64,000 nucleotides of DNA, taken from assembly GCF_001270745.1 (NCBI RefSeq), contig NZ_KQ434757.1, forward strand, positions 1 to 64,000. The letters run 5' to 3'. Positions 9,303 to 18,428 of this stretch are shown here, piece after piece. The notes beneath the pieces are model-generated. The model saw only the letters and a list, made by a program, of their open reading frames with translations, was not told the DNA's origin and searched no databases. The translations under genes and the position numbers were made by a program. This DNA is from Jiangella muralis (GTDB lineage: Bacteria; Actinomycetota; Actinomycetes; Jiangellales; Jiangellaceae). Position 1 is the stretch's first letter; every line of letters begins with the position of its first letter.

Positions 9303-10595
9303 TCAGGCGGTGTCGGAGCGGCGGGCGCGGCGACCGCGGTAGCGGCTGCCGCCCTCGGTGTCGTCGGATTCGGCGGCCGGCTCGTCCTCCACGGCGGGGC
9401 GGCCGCCGAACGTGGTGTCGAGCAGCGGCTCGTCGTCGTCCAGCGGAGACGGGACCGGGCGCGTCGGCGCGTCGCCGAACAGTTCGGACGCCGAGCTGCG
9501 GCGAGGCGGCGGAGCCGGAGGGTGATCGGACGGGGCCTCGGCGGCGCTCGGCCGCGGCGGCGTGGCCGGACGAGCCGGCGGCGGCACCGGACGCTCCCCG
9601 GTCGTCGGCCGGGACGGCGCAACCGGACGCTCCCCGGTGGCCGGGCCGGGGCGCGACGCCGCGGCGGGTCGTTCCGGCGTTGCCGGGCCCGGACGCTGAC
9701 CGGTCGGCGGACCGGAGCGGGACGGCGCGACGGGCTGCTCACCCGTGCCAGGACCCGACCGCTGCCCAGGCGCCGGCCGCTCCCCCGTCGGCGCGACGGG
9801 ACGCTCGCCGGTACCCGGACCAGGACGCTGACCCGTCGGCGGACCAGAACGGGACGGCGCGACGGGCTGCTCACCCGTGCCAGGACCCGACCGCTGCCCA
9901 GGCGCCGGCCGCTCCCCCGTCGGCGCGACGGGACGCTCGCCGGTCCAGCTCGGCCGGCCGTGAGCCGTGGTGTCCTGGCGTCCGCCGCGCGGATCGGGAC
10001 GGGCGCCCGGCCGCGTGGGCGGCAGGTCGACGCGGGTGGCGTCGGGACGGACCGGCGGGAGGTTGCCGCCGGTGTCGATCGGCCGTGTGGCGGAGTCGGG
10101 CGCGCTCTGCGGCCGGCTCGCGAACGGCCCACCGGCCGTCGGGCCACCGCCCATCGGCGCGGCGTCAGAAGGCCGGGCGTCAGGGGCTCGGGGGTCAGGC
10201 GCCAAGGGCTCGTCGCCGTCGCGGGCGATGACCTCGCCGCGCGTCAGCACCTCACCGCCGGCAGCGGCGCCGGCAGCATGGTCACCGTCGGCAGCAGCCT
10301 CGGCCGCCGCCTCCTCACGCTCGAACTCGAGCGCGTCACGCCGCTTGCGGGTGTACTCCAGGCCCAGCAGCCCGAGGCCGACGCCGGCGAGGCAGGTCCA
10401 GACCCACCAGCTGCGGCCCTCCTCCTGGAGGGTGTCCATGCGCAGCGCGAGCAGGACGAACGCGACCGCCCAGAGGACGGTGACGACCGCGACCGTGCGG
10501 ACTCCGTCGAGGTCGAGCGGCTGAACCTGATCGGGCTCGGCCGCCTCGACCTCGACCTCGGGCTCCCCCGGGGATCGCCGCCGACGCTTCGCCAT
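9303..10595 (-). CDS. DUF2530 membrane protein with long Pro/Gly-rich repeat tail
   Basis: Residues 1-110 contain a basic N-terminus (MAKRRRRS), then PLDLDGVRTVAVVTVLWAVA and a second hydrophobic segment (WWVWTCLAGVGLGLLGLEY). This is the DUF2530 arrangement, normally a protein of 80-100 residues beside a purine permease in actinobacteria. Here the protein has 430 residues, because about 320 residues of low-complexity Pro, Gly, Arg and Thr sequence with TGERPVAP-like repeats were added. A 44-residue unit is duplicated almost exactly. The ATG at 10595 is 7 bases after TAGCCT, so it is probably leaderless. It diverges from the NCS2 permease. The function is unknown; the tail may be a cytoplasmic disordered scaffold. 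Confidence 0.75.
   Translation of the reverse strand: MAKRRRRSPGEPEVEVEAAEPDQVQPLDLDGVRTVAVVTVLWAVAFVLLALRMDTLQEEGRSWWVWTCLAGVGLGLLGLEYTRKRRDALEFEREEAAAEAAADGDHAAGAAAGGEVLTRGEVIARDGDEPLAPDPRAPDARPSDAAPMGGGPTAGGPFASRPQSAPDSATRPIDTGGNLPPVRPDATRVDLPPTRPGARPDPRGGRQDTTAHGRPSWTGERPVAPTGERPAPGQRSGPGTGEQPVAPSRSGPPTGQRPGPGTGERPVAPTGERPAPGQRSGPGTGEQPVAPSRSGPPTGQRPGPATPERPAAASRPGPATGERPVAPSRPTTGERPVPPPARPATPPRPSAAEAPSDHPPAPPPRRSSASELFGDAPTRPVPSPLDDDEPLLDTTFGGRPAVEDEPAAESDDTEGGSRYRGRRARRSDTA
9691..9944. repeat. 132-bp tandem duplication inside the DUF2530 gene
   Basis: The units begin at 9691 and 9823, both with GGACGCTGAC. Over about 122 bases they differ at only a few positions. The unit is a whole number of codons (44), so the duplication keeps the frame. 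Near-identity suggests a recent event. Confidence 0.85.
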
Positions 10596-10602
10596 ATGTC
10601 CC

Positions 10603-10608
10603 AGGCTA
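10603..10608 (-). promoter_or_regulatory. -10 box of leaderless DUF2530 gene
   Basis: TAGCCT on the minus strand lies 7 bases before the ATG at 10595. It supports that start over longer forms, which would read a Cys- and Arg-rich non-coding segment. Confidence 0.5.
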
Positions 10609-10689
10609 GCCCGGCCGCATCCGTCGCGGCGAGCCGATCCGCAGCCCGCCGTATTCATCCCGCAACGATCTTCTGGCATCCTCACGCCC

Positions 10690-12147
10690 GTGAGCGACAT
10701 CGAGACGACGACCGAGCCCACCGCGGTGCACCGCTATTTCAAGATCGCGGAGCGTGGATCGACGATCGGCCGCGAGGTTCGCGGCGGCGTGGTCACGTTC
10801 TTCACGATGGCCTACATCATCGTGCTGAATCCGCTGATCATCGGCACAGTGGCCGACGTCGACGGCAACTTCCTCGGCGGCGGCGACGCGCCCGACCTCG
10901 CGGCCGTCGCGGCGACGACGGCGCTGGTGGCGGGCGTCCTGACGATCGCCATGGGTGTGGTCGCGAACTTCCCGCTGGCACTGGCCGCGGGCCTCGGCCT
11001 GAACGCGTTCGTCGCGTTCGGGCTGGCGTCGCAGATGACGTGGGCCGACGCCATGGGCCTGGTGGTGATGGAAGGCCTGGTGATCCTGGTCCTCGTGCTG
11101 ACGGGGTTCCGGCAGGCCGTGTTCAGCGCGGTCCCGCGGCAGTTGAAGACCGCGATCAGCGTCGGCATCGGCCTGTTCATCGCGCTGGTCGGCTTCGTGA
11201 ACGCGGGGTTCGTGCGGTCGACGGGGACTCCGTCGCCGCCGATCGGGATGGGCGACGGCGGTTCGCTGACGACCTGGCCGGTGGCGGTGTTCTGCGCCGG
11301 GCTGATCGCGGTGATCGTGCTGTACTCGCTGAAGCTGCGCGGCGCGATCCTGTGGACGATCATCGGCACGACGGTGCTGGCGGTCATCGTCGAGAGCATC
11401 GCCGACCTCGGCACGTCCGCCGAGAACCCCGGCGGCTGGAACCTCAACGCGCCGCAGTGGCCCGACCAGATCGTCGACCTGCCCGACTTCTCGCTGCTCG
11501 GGAACTTCAGCCTGCTCGGCTCGTGGGAGTCCGTCGGCGTGGTGAGCGTGCTGCTGTTCGTGTTCACGCTGATGCTGGCCGACTTCTTCGACACGATGGG
11601 GACGATGGTCGCGGTCGGCGCCGAGGGCCAGCTGCTGGACGAGAACGGCAACCCGCCGAAGACGACGCAGATCCTGCTGGTCGACTCCGTGGCCGCGGCG
11701 GCCGGCGGCGCGGCGTCGGTGTCGAGCAACACGTCCTACATCGAGTCCGCGTCGGGCGTCGGCGAGGGCGCCCGCACCGGCCTGGCCAGCGTCGTGACGG
11801 GCGTGTGCTTCCTGCTCGCGACGTTCCTGGCGCCGGTCGTGGCGATGGTGCCGAACGAGGCCGCCGCACCGGCGCTGGTGCTGGTCGGGTTCCTGATGAT
11901 GGGCCAGGTCCGCGAGATCGCCTGGGACGACCTCGAGATCGCGATCCCGGCGTTCCTGACGCTGGCGCTGATGCCGTTCACGTACTCGATCAGCACCGGC
12001 ATCGGCGCCGGGTTCCTGTCGTACGTGATCATCAAGCTGGCCAAGGGCAAGGCGCGCGAGCTGCACCCGCTGCTGTGGATCATCGCGGCGCTGTTCGTGG
12101 TCTTCTTCGCGATCACGCCGATCGAGGACCTGCTCGGCGTGCGCTGA
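10690..12147 (+). CDS. AzgA-type NCS2 purine permease
   Basis: The 485-residue protein has about 12 to 14 membrane segments. The AzgA hallmarks are visible: GGVVTFFTMAYIIVLNP near the N-terminus, the AAGLGLNAFVAF segment, DFFDTMGTMVAVG and the SSNTSYIESASGVGEGARTG region. Members of this family import hypoxanthine, guanine or adenine with protons. The GTG at 10690 has CATCCT 7 bases upstream, so a leaderless mRNA is possible. It diverges from the DUF2530 gene, a pairing common in actinobacteria. The exact purine cannot be decided from sequence. Confidence 0.88.
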   Translation: MSDIETTTEPTAVHRYFKIAERGSTIGREVRGGVVTFFTMAYIIVLNPLIIGTVADVDGNFLGGGDAPDLAAVAATTALVAGVLTIAMGVVANFPLALAAGLGLNAFVAFGLASQMTWADAMGLVVMEGLVILVLVLTGFRQAVFSAVPRQLKTAISVGIGLFIALVGFVNAGFVRSTGTPSPPIGMGDGGSLTTWPVAVFCAGLIAVIVLYSLKLRGAILWTIIGTTVLAVIVESIADLGTSAENPGGWNLNAPQWPDQIVDLPDFSLLGNFSLLGSWESVGVVSVLLFVFTLMLADFFDTMGTMVAVGAEGQLLDENGNPPKTTQILLVDSVAAAAGGAASVSSNTSYIESASGVGEGARTGLASVVTGVCFLLATFLAPVVAMVPNEAAAPALVLVGFLMMGQVREIAWDDLEIAIPAFLTLALMPFTYSISTGIGAGFLSYVIIKLAKGKARELHPLLWIIAALFVVFFAITPIEDLLGVR

Positions 12148-12183
12148 CCCGACCCTGTCGGTGCCGGCTGATACAACGCTGGC

Positions 12184-12786
12184 ATGACCGAGATCGTGCT
12201 GTTCCACTCCGTCCTCGGGCTCCGGCCCGGGGTGCTGCAGGCCGCCGAGCGGTGGCGTGCGGCCGGTCACGTCGTCCATGTGCCCGACCTCTACGGCGGC
12301 GCGGTCTTCGACGGCTACGACGAGGCGTTCGAGTTCCTGCAGAAGTACGGCGGCCAGGACGAACTGCTGCGACGCACCGACGCGGCGGTCGACGGCGTCC
12401 GGCCCGACGTCGTCTACGCGGGCTACTCCAACGGCGTCATCTCCGTGGTGCACCTGGTCACGTCCCGGCCGGGGGCGCGCGGCGCGCTGGCGTTCCACGG
12501 CTCGGTGCCGGTCCGGGTGGTCGGCGCCGAGCTGTGGCCGTCCGCCGTGCCGGTCCAGGTGCACGAGGCCGAGCTCGACCCGTTCCGCGAAGACGACGCC
12601 AACCGCGAGTTCGCCGAGACCGCCGCCGCGTCCGGCGCCGAGTACCACTACTTCGGCTATCCGGGGGTCGCGGCGCACCTGTTCGCCGATCCGTCGCTGA
12701 CCGGCGAGTACGACGCCGACGCGGCCGGCCTGATGCACGGCCGTGCGCTGGAGTTCATCGCGGCATGTGAAGATCGGGGGCGCTGA
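12184..12786 (+). CDS. Dienelactone hydrolase family protein
   Basis: This alpha/beta hydrolase of 200 residues resembles dienelactone hydrolase. The likely triad is Ser82 in GYSNG, Asp132 in AELDPF and His165 in AAHLF. Classical dienelactone hydrolases use Cys as nucleophile, so this is the serine-type subgroup and the true substrate is unknown. There is no signal peptide. TACAAC lies 6 bases before the ATG, so the transcript may be leaderless. The next gene starts 28 bases downstream with its own ribosome site. Confidence 0.8.
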   Translation: MTEIVLFHSVLGLRPGVLQAAERWRAAGHVVHVPDLYGGAVFDGYDEAFEFLQKYGGQDELLRRTDAAVDGVRPDVVYAGYSNGVISVVHLVTSRPGARGALAFHGSVPVRVVGAELWPSAVPVQVHEAELDPFREDDANREFAETAAASGAEYHYFGYPGVAAHLFADPSLTGEYDADAAGLMHGRALEFIAACEDRGR

Positions 12787-12814
12787 CCCACCCCCGAACC
12801 GGCGAGGAGCACGC

Positions 12815-14014
12815 ATGCGGCTGACTCTCCCGGCGGCCGCACTGCTGATGGTCGCCGCGACGACGCTCGGCCCGGCGGCCGCTGGCGCTACCGCCGACAC
12901 CGCGACGGCGACGGCCGCCCGCGCCGGCGCAACGGCACCCGGCTCGACGACGCTCGGCCCGGCGGTTACTGGGGCTGCGGCCCAAGCCGCGACGACGCGC
13001 GCTGCGGTGGCGCCGCGGGCCGAGGAGCCGGCGCCCAGCGACGTCCCGGGCGAGGTCGCCATGGCGTGGGCGTCCGCGCCGGTGTACGTCGACGAGACGC
13101 AGTCGGGCATCGTGCCGGCGACCGAGGCTGAGCGGCTGACCGACCGCGTCGACGGCCGCTCGCCGGCCGTGTACATCGCCGTCCTCCCGGCCACGGCGCT
13201 GTCCGATATGCCCGGCGACGACGACGCCGCGCGGGCCGCGGCGTTCATCGACGCCGTCGCCGCCGAGGGCGGGCCCGACGGCATCTACCTCGTGGTGTTC
13301 GGCGGGGCGGGCACGTACGGGGCCGCCATCTCGGTCGACGCGCCGGTGGGAGAGGCGGTCGAGACCGCGATCGGGCGGCATACCCGGTCGCAGCAGGTCG
13401 CGATCCTCGACGACGCGTTGACGGAGTTGGGCGTGTCCGGCGCGCCCGAGGACTCCGGCGGCGCCGGCTGGGTGCTGCCGCTGGTCATCGCGCTGGTCGT
13501 GCTGGCGGCGGCGGCCGGCGCGGCGTTCTGGTGGCACCGCCGCCGCGCCGGCGACGGCACCGAGGGCCAGGCGCTCTACCGGCCGTCGTTCGACGTGCTC
13601 GACGACGAGGCCGACTCCCTCGACGACCGGCAGGAGCTGGCCCGCGAGGACGTCACCCGGTTCGGCGAAGAGCTCGACGCCGCCGACATCCACGTCGCCG
13701 ACCCCACAGTCGCCGCCGACGTGCAGGCCGCCATGGACGCCTACGCCGCGGCGGGCGCCGCCGTCGACGGCGCGCCTGACGACCACGTGCTGCGCGCGGT
13801 CCGGGCGACGGTCGAGTACGGTCGGTGGCGCCTGGCGTGCGCGCAGGCGCGGCTGGCTGGCCGTCCGCTGCCCGCGCGACGGGCCGACTGCTTCTTCGAC
13901 CAGCGCCATGGAGTGTCCGTGACGGACTGGATGTACGCGCCGCCCGGCGGGCGTTCTCGCGAGGTCCCGGTCTGCGCCGGCTGCCGCGACCGCCTGACCG
14001 GGTCGGCCCGATGA
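12815..14014 (+). CDS. Secreted-domain membrane protein with CFFDxRHG...CxxC motif
   Basis: The protein has 399 residues. The ATG at 12815 follows GGCGAGGAG. An N-terminal signal peptide (LPAAALLMVAATTLGPAAAG) leads into an Ala/Thr-rich stretch. A predicted extracellular alpha/beta domain follows, with VYIAVLPA and GIYLVVFGG strands, somewhat like a TPM domain. A membrane helix at about 219-241 is followed by a basic stop-transfer sequence. The cytoplasmic part ends with CFFDQRHG (Cys359) and VCAGC (Cys387 and Cys390), which looks like a metal-binding knuckle. Its stop overlaps the start of the next gene, a clear paralogue. The function is unknown; a two-subunit membrane complex is my inference. 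Confidence 0.65.
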   Translation: MRLTLPAAALLMVAATTLGPAAAGATADTATATAARAGATAPGSTTLGPAVTGAAAQAATTRAAVAPRAEEPAPSDVPGEVAMAWASAPVYVDETQSGIVPATEAERLTDRVDGRSPAVYIAVLPATALSDMPGDDDAARAAAFIDAVAAEGGPDGIYLVVFGGAGTYGAAISVDAPVGEAVETAIGRHTRSQQVAILDDALTELGVSGAPEDSGGAGWVLPLVIALVVLAAAAGAAFWWHRRRAGDGTEGQALYRPSFDVLDDEADSLDDRQELAREDVTRFGEELDAADIHVADPTVAADVQAAMDAYAAAGAAVDGAPDDHVLRAVRATVEYGRWRLACAQARLAGRPLPARRADCFFDQRHGVSVTDWMYAPPGGRSREVPVCAGCRDRLTGSAR

Positions 14015-15420
14015 AGCCCGCGCTGCGCGGCGCGGCCGCGCTCGCGTTGACCACCGCCGGCCTGTGGGTGGCGACACTGCCCGCGACGGCCGACGAGGCC
14101 GACGTCGATCGCTACCTCGACGAGGTCGCCGTCGAGCTGGCCGAGCCGGGCGTGTGGGTCGACCCCGACGCCGCCGACGCCATCGGCACGGCCGAAGCGG
14201 CGGACCTCGACGAGGCGGCCGCGGCGGCCCCGGCCGGCCTGCGCATCGCCGTCGTCCCGGCGTGGCGGCTCGACCCCGAGGGCCAGGACCGCCTCGTCGG
14301 CCGCGAGTTGCTCTACGAGGGCGAGGAGCTGGCGTCACAGCTGTACGACCGGGTCGGCGTCGACGGCGTCTACCTCGTCATGTCGGTGGCCGACAGCTCC
14401 TACGACGGCCGCGGCCTCTGGGGCGTGCAGCACAGCGAGGAGGGCCCCACGTACCACGTCGAGGACGCCATCGACCAGGCGGTCGACTGCTGCGCCCCCG
14501 AGTACGGCCCGATGATCGACCGCTTCATCGACCGCGCCTCCGACGTCGACCACCCGCTCTACGTCGATCTCGCGCCGTGGGCCGGCGGCGCGGCCGGCAT
14601 CGCCGGCGTCTGGTGGGGCGGGACGACGCTCAGCGCCCGGCGCCGCCGCCAGGCCGACGAGCGGGGCCACCTCGACGTCGTCCGGCCGCTGCTGACCGAA
14701 GAGGTCATCGAGCTGTCCGACCGCGTGTCCGACCTGCCGACGACGTCCGACATCGAACAGGCGAAGCTGACGAAGGAGATCCTCGACACCGTCGAGAAGG
14801 CCCGGCACCGGCTCGACCAGGCGGCCACCGACGACGACGTCCAGGCGGTGACGTCGCTGCTGGGCACCGCGCGCTACCGCATCGCCTGCCTCACGGCGCT
14901 GCAGCAGGGCCGGCCGGCCCCGGAACCGACGCCGCCGTGCTTCTTCGACCCGCGGCACGGCCCCAGCACCCAGAACCGGGAGTGGACGCCCGAGCACGGC
15001 GTGAGCCGCGACGTGCCGCTCTGCGACCAGTGCGTCGTCCGGTTCGATGCCGGCGAGGCGCCGCAGGCCCGGCAGGCCGGCCGCGACAGCTACTGGGAGG
15101 GCGGCGAGGACCTCGTCGCCTACATCGAGGGCTACTGGAACGGCACCGCCGGCAGCTGGCGCTTCCCGCACAACGACCACTCGGTGGCGCGCGGCAGGCT
15201 GTGGAGCCGCTGGGAGTCACGGCGGCCCCGCGCCCGGCTGGCGAGCTACGGCCGGTCACTGGGCAAGGCCGCCAACAGCGCCATGAGCTCGTCCGGCGAC
15301 GGCTCCTCGGGCTCGGGCGGCTGGGGCGGCGGGTCCGGCGGACGCAGCCGGCGGCGCAGCTTCGGCGGCGGCTCGAGCCGGCGCTCGTCCCGCCGATCCG
15401 GCGGCGGCCGCCGCTTCTGA
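14011..15420 (+). CDS. Paralogue of the preceding membrane protein, with Gly/Ser/Arg tail
   Basis: The 469-residue product starts at an ATG inside ATGA, overlapping the preceding gene by 4 bases. It has the same plan: a signal peptide ending near TLPATADEA, an extracellular domain with LRIAVVPAW and GVYLVMSV strands, a membrane segment near residues 187-207, a coiled-coil-like cytoplasmic stretch, then CFFDPRHG (Cys310) and LCDQC (Cys338 and Cys341). It differs in having about 120 extra residues. These end in a tail of Ser, Gly and Arg repeats that resembles RGG-type nucleic-acid or surface-binding tails. The function is unknown. The shared Cys motif in both partners suggests a common cytoplasmic contact. 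Confidence 0.65.
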   Translation: MKPALRGAAALALTTAGLWVATLPATADEADVDRYLDEVAVELAEPGVWVDPDAADAIGTAEAADLDEAAAAAPAGLRIAVVPAWRLDPEGQDRLVGRELLYEGEELASQLYDRVGVDGVYLVMSVADSSYDGRGLWGVQHSEEGPTYHVEDAIDQAVDCCAPEYGPMIDRFIDRASDVDHPLYVDLAPWAGGAAGIAGVWWGGTTLSARRRRQADERGHLDVVRPLLTEEVIELSDRVSDLPTTSDIEQAKLTKEILDTVEKARHRLDQAATDDDVQAVTSLLGTARYRIACLTALQQGRPAPEPTPPCFFDPRHGPSTQNREWTPEHGVSRDVPLCDQCVVRFDAGEAPQARQAGRDSYWEGGEDLVAYIEGYWNGTAGSWRFPHNDHSVARGRLWSRWESRRPRARLASYGRSLGKAANSAMSSSGDGSSGSGGWGGGSGGRSRRRSFGGGSSRRSSRRSGGGRRF

Positions 15421-15454
15421 CCCGCGCGGGCGACCGGCAGAGCGACCTCCGAGC

Positions 15455-18415
15455 TCAGGAGAACGCGTCGTCGGCGAGCAGGGCGGGCACCGCCTCCGGG
15501 TCGGCCAGCGCCTCGGCCAGCAGCCAGCGTTTCGCCCACTGCCCGGTCGTCCAGGCCAGCCCACGGGCCAGGCCGTCGAGCGTCGCGGCGTGGACGGTGT
15601 CGCCGACGGGCCACCAGTCGACCGAGGCCCCACCGACCCGCAGGTCGTCGTGCTCCACATAGCTCGACGGCGCCGAGCCGAGCACCGCGGCGGCCACGTC
15701 CGGGACCGGCTGGCGGCGGCCGCCGCCGCCCACCGACGCGGGGTGCGCCTCGGCCGCGAGGTCGACGTCGAGGAGGTCGGCCAGGGCGGCCGGCCCGGAC
15801 ACCAGGCCGGGCAGGCCGAGCTGCAGCCAGTGCGGGCCGTCGCCGACGACGACCGACGCGGCGGGCACGACGCGGGTGCCGACGCCGTCCGGGACGCGGA
15901 TCCGGTCCGGCGGTTCCACCCCGGCCGGGTCGTGCGCCGCCAGCGCCGCGTACACCCGCGCCAGCGTCGCCGCCGGCAGCTCCAGGCCGTCCTCGGCCAG
16001 CCGGTCGAGGACGGCGTCCGGGTCGAGGTCGGCGGGCGAGCGCGCCAGCCCGACGGCGGCCGCGAACGCGTCGTCCACCGGCACGTCGGCCACCGGCAGC
16101 AGGGCCCGCACCACGGCGTCGGCGCCGGGCACCGCCAGCCCGCCCAGCGGCCGGCCGCCGATGCGGGCATGCCGCCGCAGCCACCACGCGCTGTACGACG
16201 GCGCCTCCCGCTGCGCGCCGTCGGCCAGCGTCAGCCGCACCGGCGACACGACGGCGGCGCGGGCGTCGTCATCGGCGGCCAGCCACTCCAGCACCCGCGG
16301 CCAGGCGTCGTCGCGGACGAGGTCGAGGTCGGTGACGGCGGCGAACTCGCCGGTCAGCGGCGGCACCGGCTGGAGCGGCAGGCCGGCGAGAACGTCGTCG
16401 ACCCAGCCGTCCTCGTCGTCGAGGTCGTGCCAGGTGTCCGGCTCCAGCGTGACGTCGGCGTCGCGGACGACGGCGAACCCGTCGCGCACGCCGGCCGCCC
16501 GCAGCACCGCCGGGCCGAACCGGCGCACCAGGTCCGGTGCGACGGTGAACTCGGCCGGATCCGCGTCCAGCACCGCCAGCAGCGGCGACCCGGGCAGCAG
16601 CAGCTCGCGCGCCGGCACCGCGGCGCCGGTGGCGTCGGCCAGCGGCAGGCCGGCCAGCCACGGCTCGTCGGCGACGTCGAGGCCGGACTCCGCGAGCAGC
16701 CCGAGCACCGCCGTGGTGATCGGCGCGGGATCGTCGTCGCTCTCGGCGAGGTCGGCGACGGCGCCTTGGACCAGGGCGTCGCGCAGCACCGCGGCGGCCG
16801 TGGCGTCGACGGCGCCGAGCCGGTAGAGCAGCGGGTGGACGGCGTCGGGCGCGACCACGCGCAGGTCGAACGGCGCCAGCAGCTCCGGGCGCACCTCGCC
16901 GGGCACCAGCAGCCCCCGTGGCCCGCGGACCAGCCGTCCGTCGGCCAGCGGCACCGGCAGCGCGCCCAGCGACTCGTGGTCGGACCCGTCCAGCGCGTCG
17001 TACACCGCCCGCCATGCGGCCGGCGCCAGCCGCTCTCCGGCCAGCTCGTCGACGACGTCGGCCAGCGGCGTCACGGTCGCGCCGAGCCCGGCCAGCGGCT
17101 CCGGACGCCACCAGTCGCGCGCGGGCAGCCCGCGGACGACGCCGCCCAGCGCCGCCGGGTCGCCGGTGCGGCTCAGTCCGTCGACCAGCGTCACCTCGAC
17201 CGGACGCAGCAGCTCACCGCCCGCGCCGGGCACGAACGACGTCGACGCCAGCGCCGTCCGGACCGCCCGGTGCAGCACGGCGTCGACCGCCTCCAGGCCC
17301 AGCGGCCCCGGCACCAGCGCCAGCACGGCCGCTCCCGGCGCCGCGGGCCCGAACGAGGCGACCAGCCGCGCATACACCTCGCCCGTCTGCTCCGCGAGGT
17401 GGTCCAGCAGCGGACCCGGGACCACGCGGCGCCGGGACGAGTCCAGCGGCAGCCCGGCGATCACCAGCGCCGGCAGGTCCGTGCGGTCGTCGGTCGGGGT
17501 CGGCGCGTGCACCACACCCGGCAGCGACGACGGCAGCGCAGCCGGCGCGCGCACGCCGGCGTCGTCGGACGACACCGGCACGGCGACCGTCACCGTCCAC
17601 CCCGGCCGCGTGCGCTCCTCGAACGGCCGGTCCGCCACCAGGTCGTCCGGCGCGACGCCGGAGCGGGTCGCCAGCCGCCACGTGCGTTCGCCGATGCGCC
17701 GCTCGGCCAGCCCGTCCGCCAGCGTCGACAGCGCGCCCGCGGTCAGCGCGCGCACGTCGCCGTCGACGTCCACGACCAGGTCGCCCAGCCACGGCAGCGC
17801 CAGCAGCAGCGCGTCGTCGATCTCGCCGAGCTGCCGGCGCACCAGCCGGACCGCGTCGTCGTCGCGCAGCGGCAGCTCGACCGCCGTGTCGTAGCCGTCC
17901 GGCACGGCGCCGTCCGCCGGGAACGGCAGCCGCAGCACCGGCACCGACTCGCCGCGCCGGGCCAGCTCGGCGGCCAGCCCCGGCACCGACCCGGCCGCTT
18001 CCAGCGCCGAGGCCCGCGACCACCGCACGCCGCCGGACGCCGTCAGCACCCGCGGCTCGTCGGTGACCGCCAGCACGGCGGCGAACCCGACCCCGAACCG
18101 GCCGACGGTGTCGCCGTCGCGCTTGGAGGACGCGCGCAGCGTCGACAGCCCCTCGACCCCCGCGGCGTCCAGCGCCGCGCCGGTGTTGGCGGCCACCAGC
18201 GTGGACCCGGTCAGCCGCAGCAGCAGCCGTCCGGGAACGCCCGCCCGAGCGGCGGCGTCGGCGGCGTTCTGCGCCAGCTCGACGACCACGCGGTCGCGGT
18301 AGGAGCCGCGGGCCAGCTCGTCCTCGGCGTTGGCGTCCTCGCGGAACCGGGCCGGCGACGCGGACCAGGCGGAGAGCACCCGCGAGCGCAGCGCCGCGGT
18401 GTCGAAGACATCCAC
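15455..18415 (-). CDS. Large sacsin-like GHKL ATPase
   Basis: The protein has 986 residues. The N-terminal 200 residues form a Bergerat-fold ATP-binding domain of the sacsin/Hsp90 type: ELAQNAADA gives Glu46, Asn50 and Asp53, and GRFGVGFAAVL is the glycine-rich lid motif. The remaining 780 residues are Ala-, Asp- and Leu-rich, with no recognisable domain. Sacsin-N proteins of this size occur in many actinobacteria and are thought to be chaperone-like, but no substrate is known. The GTG at 18415 lies 7 bases after TAAGGT, so the transcript is probably leaderless. This -10 box overlaps the stop codon of the upstream DUF3027 gene. It converges with the membrane-protein pair. Confidence 0.8.
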   Translation of the reverse strand: MDVFDTAALRSRVLSAWSASPARFREDANAEDELARGSYRDRVVVELAQNAADAAARAGVPGRLLLRLTGSTLVAANTGAALDAAGVEGLSTLRASSKRDGDTVGRFGVGFAAVLAVTDEPRVLTASGGVRWSRASALEAAGSVPGLAAELARRGESVPVLRLPFPADGAVPDGYDTAVELPLRDDDAVRLVRRQLGEIDDALLLALPWLGDLVVDVDGDVRALTAGALSTLADGLAERRIGERTWRLATRSGVAPDDLVADRPFEERTRPGWTVTVAVPVSSDDAGVRAPAALPSSLPGVVHAPTPTDDRTDLPALVIAGLPLDSSRRRVVPGPLLDHLAEQTGEVYARLVASFGPAAPGAAVLALVPGPLGLEAVDAVLHRAVRTALASTSFVPGAGGELLRPVEVTLVDGLSRTGDPAALGGVVRGLPARDWWRPEPLAGLGATVTPLADVVDELAGERLAPAAWRAVYDALDGSDHESLGALPVPLADGRLVRGPRGLLVPGEVRPELLAPFDLRVVAPDAVHPLLYRLGAVDATAAAVLRDALVQGAVADLAESDDDPAPITTAVLGLLAESGLDVADEPWLAGLPLADATGAAVPARELLLPGSPLLAVLDADPAEFTVAPDLVRRFGPAVLRAAGVRDGFAVVRDADVTLEPDTWHDLDDEDGWVDDVLAGLPLQPVPPLTGEFAAVTDLDLVRDDAWPRVLEWLAADDDARAAVVSPVRLTLADGAQREAPSYSAWWLRRHARIGGRPLGGLAVPGADAVVRALLPVADVPVDDAFAAAVGLARSPADLDPDAVLDRLAEDGLELPAATLARVYAALAAHDPAGVEPPDRIRVPDGVGTRVVPAASVVVGDGPHWLQLGLPGLVSGPAALADLLDVDLAAEAHPASVGGGGRRQPVPDVAAAVLGSAPSSYVEHDDLRVGGASVDWWPVGDTVHAATLDGLARGLAWTTGQWAKRWLLAEALADPEAVPALLADDAFS

Positions 18416-18422
18416 GGGCTGG

Positions 18423-18428
18423 ACCTTA
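18423..18428 (-). promoter_or_regulatory. -10 box of the sacsin-like gene
   Basis: TAAGGT on the minus strand, 7 bases before the GTG at 18415. Its first three bases are also the TAA stop of the DUF3027 gene. Confidence 0.55.

Noticed and set aside
9105-12770. A 1221-codon open frame on the plus strand
   Set aside because: It covers the DUF2530, permease and hydrolase genes in the wrong frame or strand and has the Arg/Pro/Gly composition of a GC-rich shadow.
10606-13284. An 892-codon minus-strand frame
   Set aside because: Antisense to the permease and hydrolase genes, with His/Asp/Arg-rich composition.
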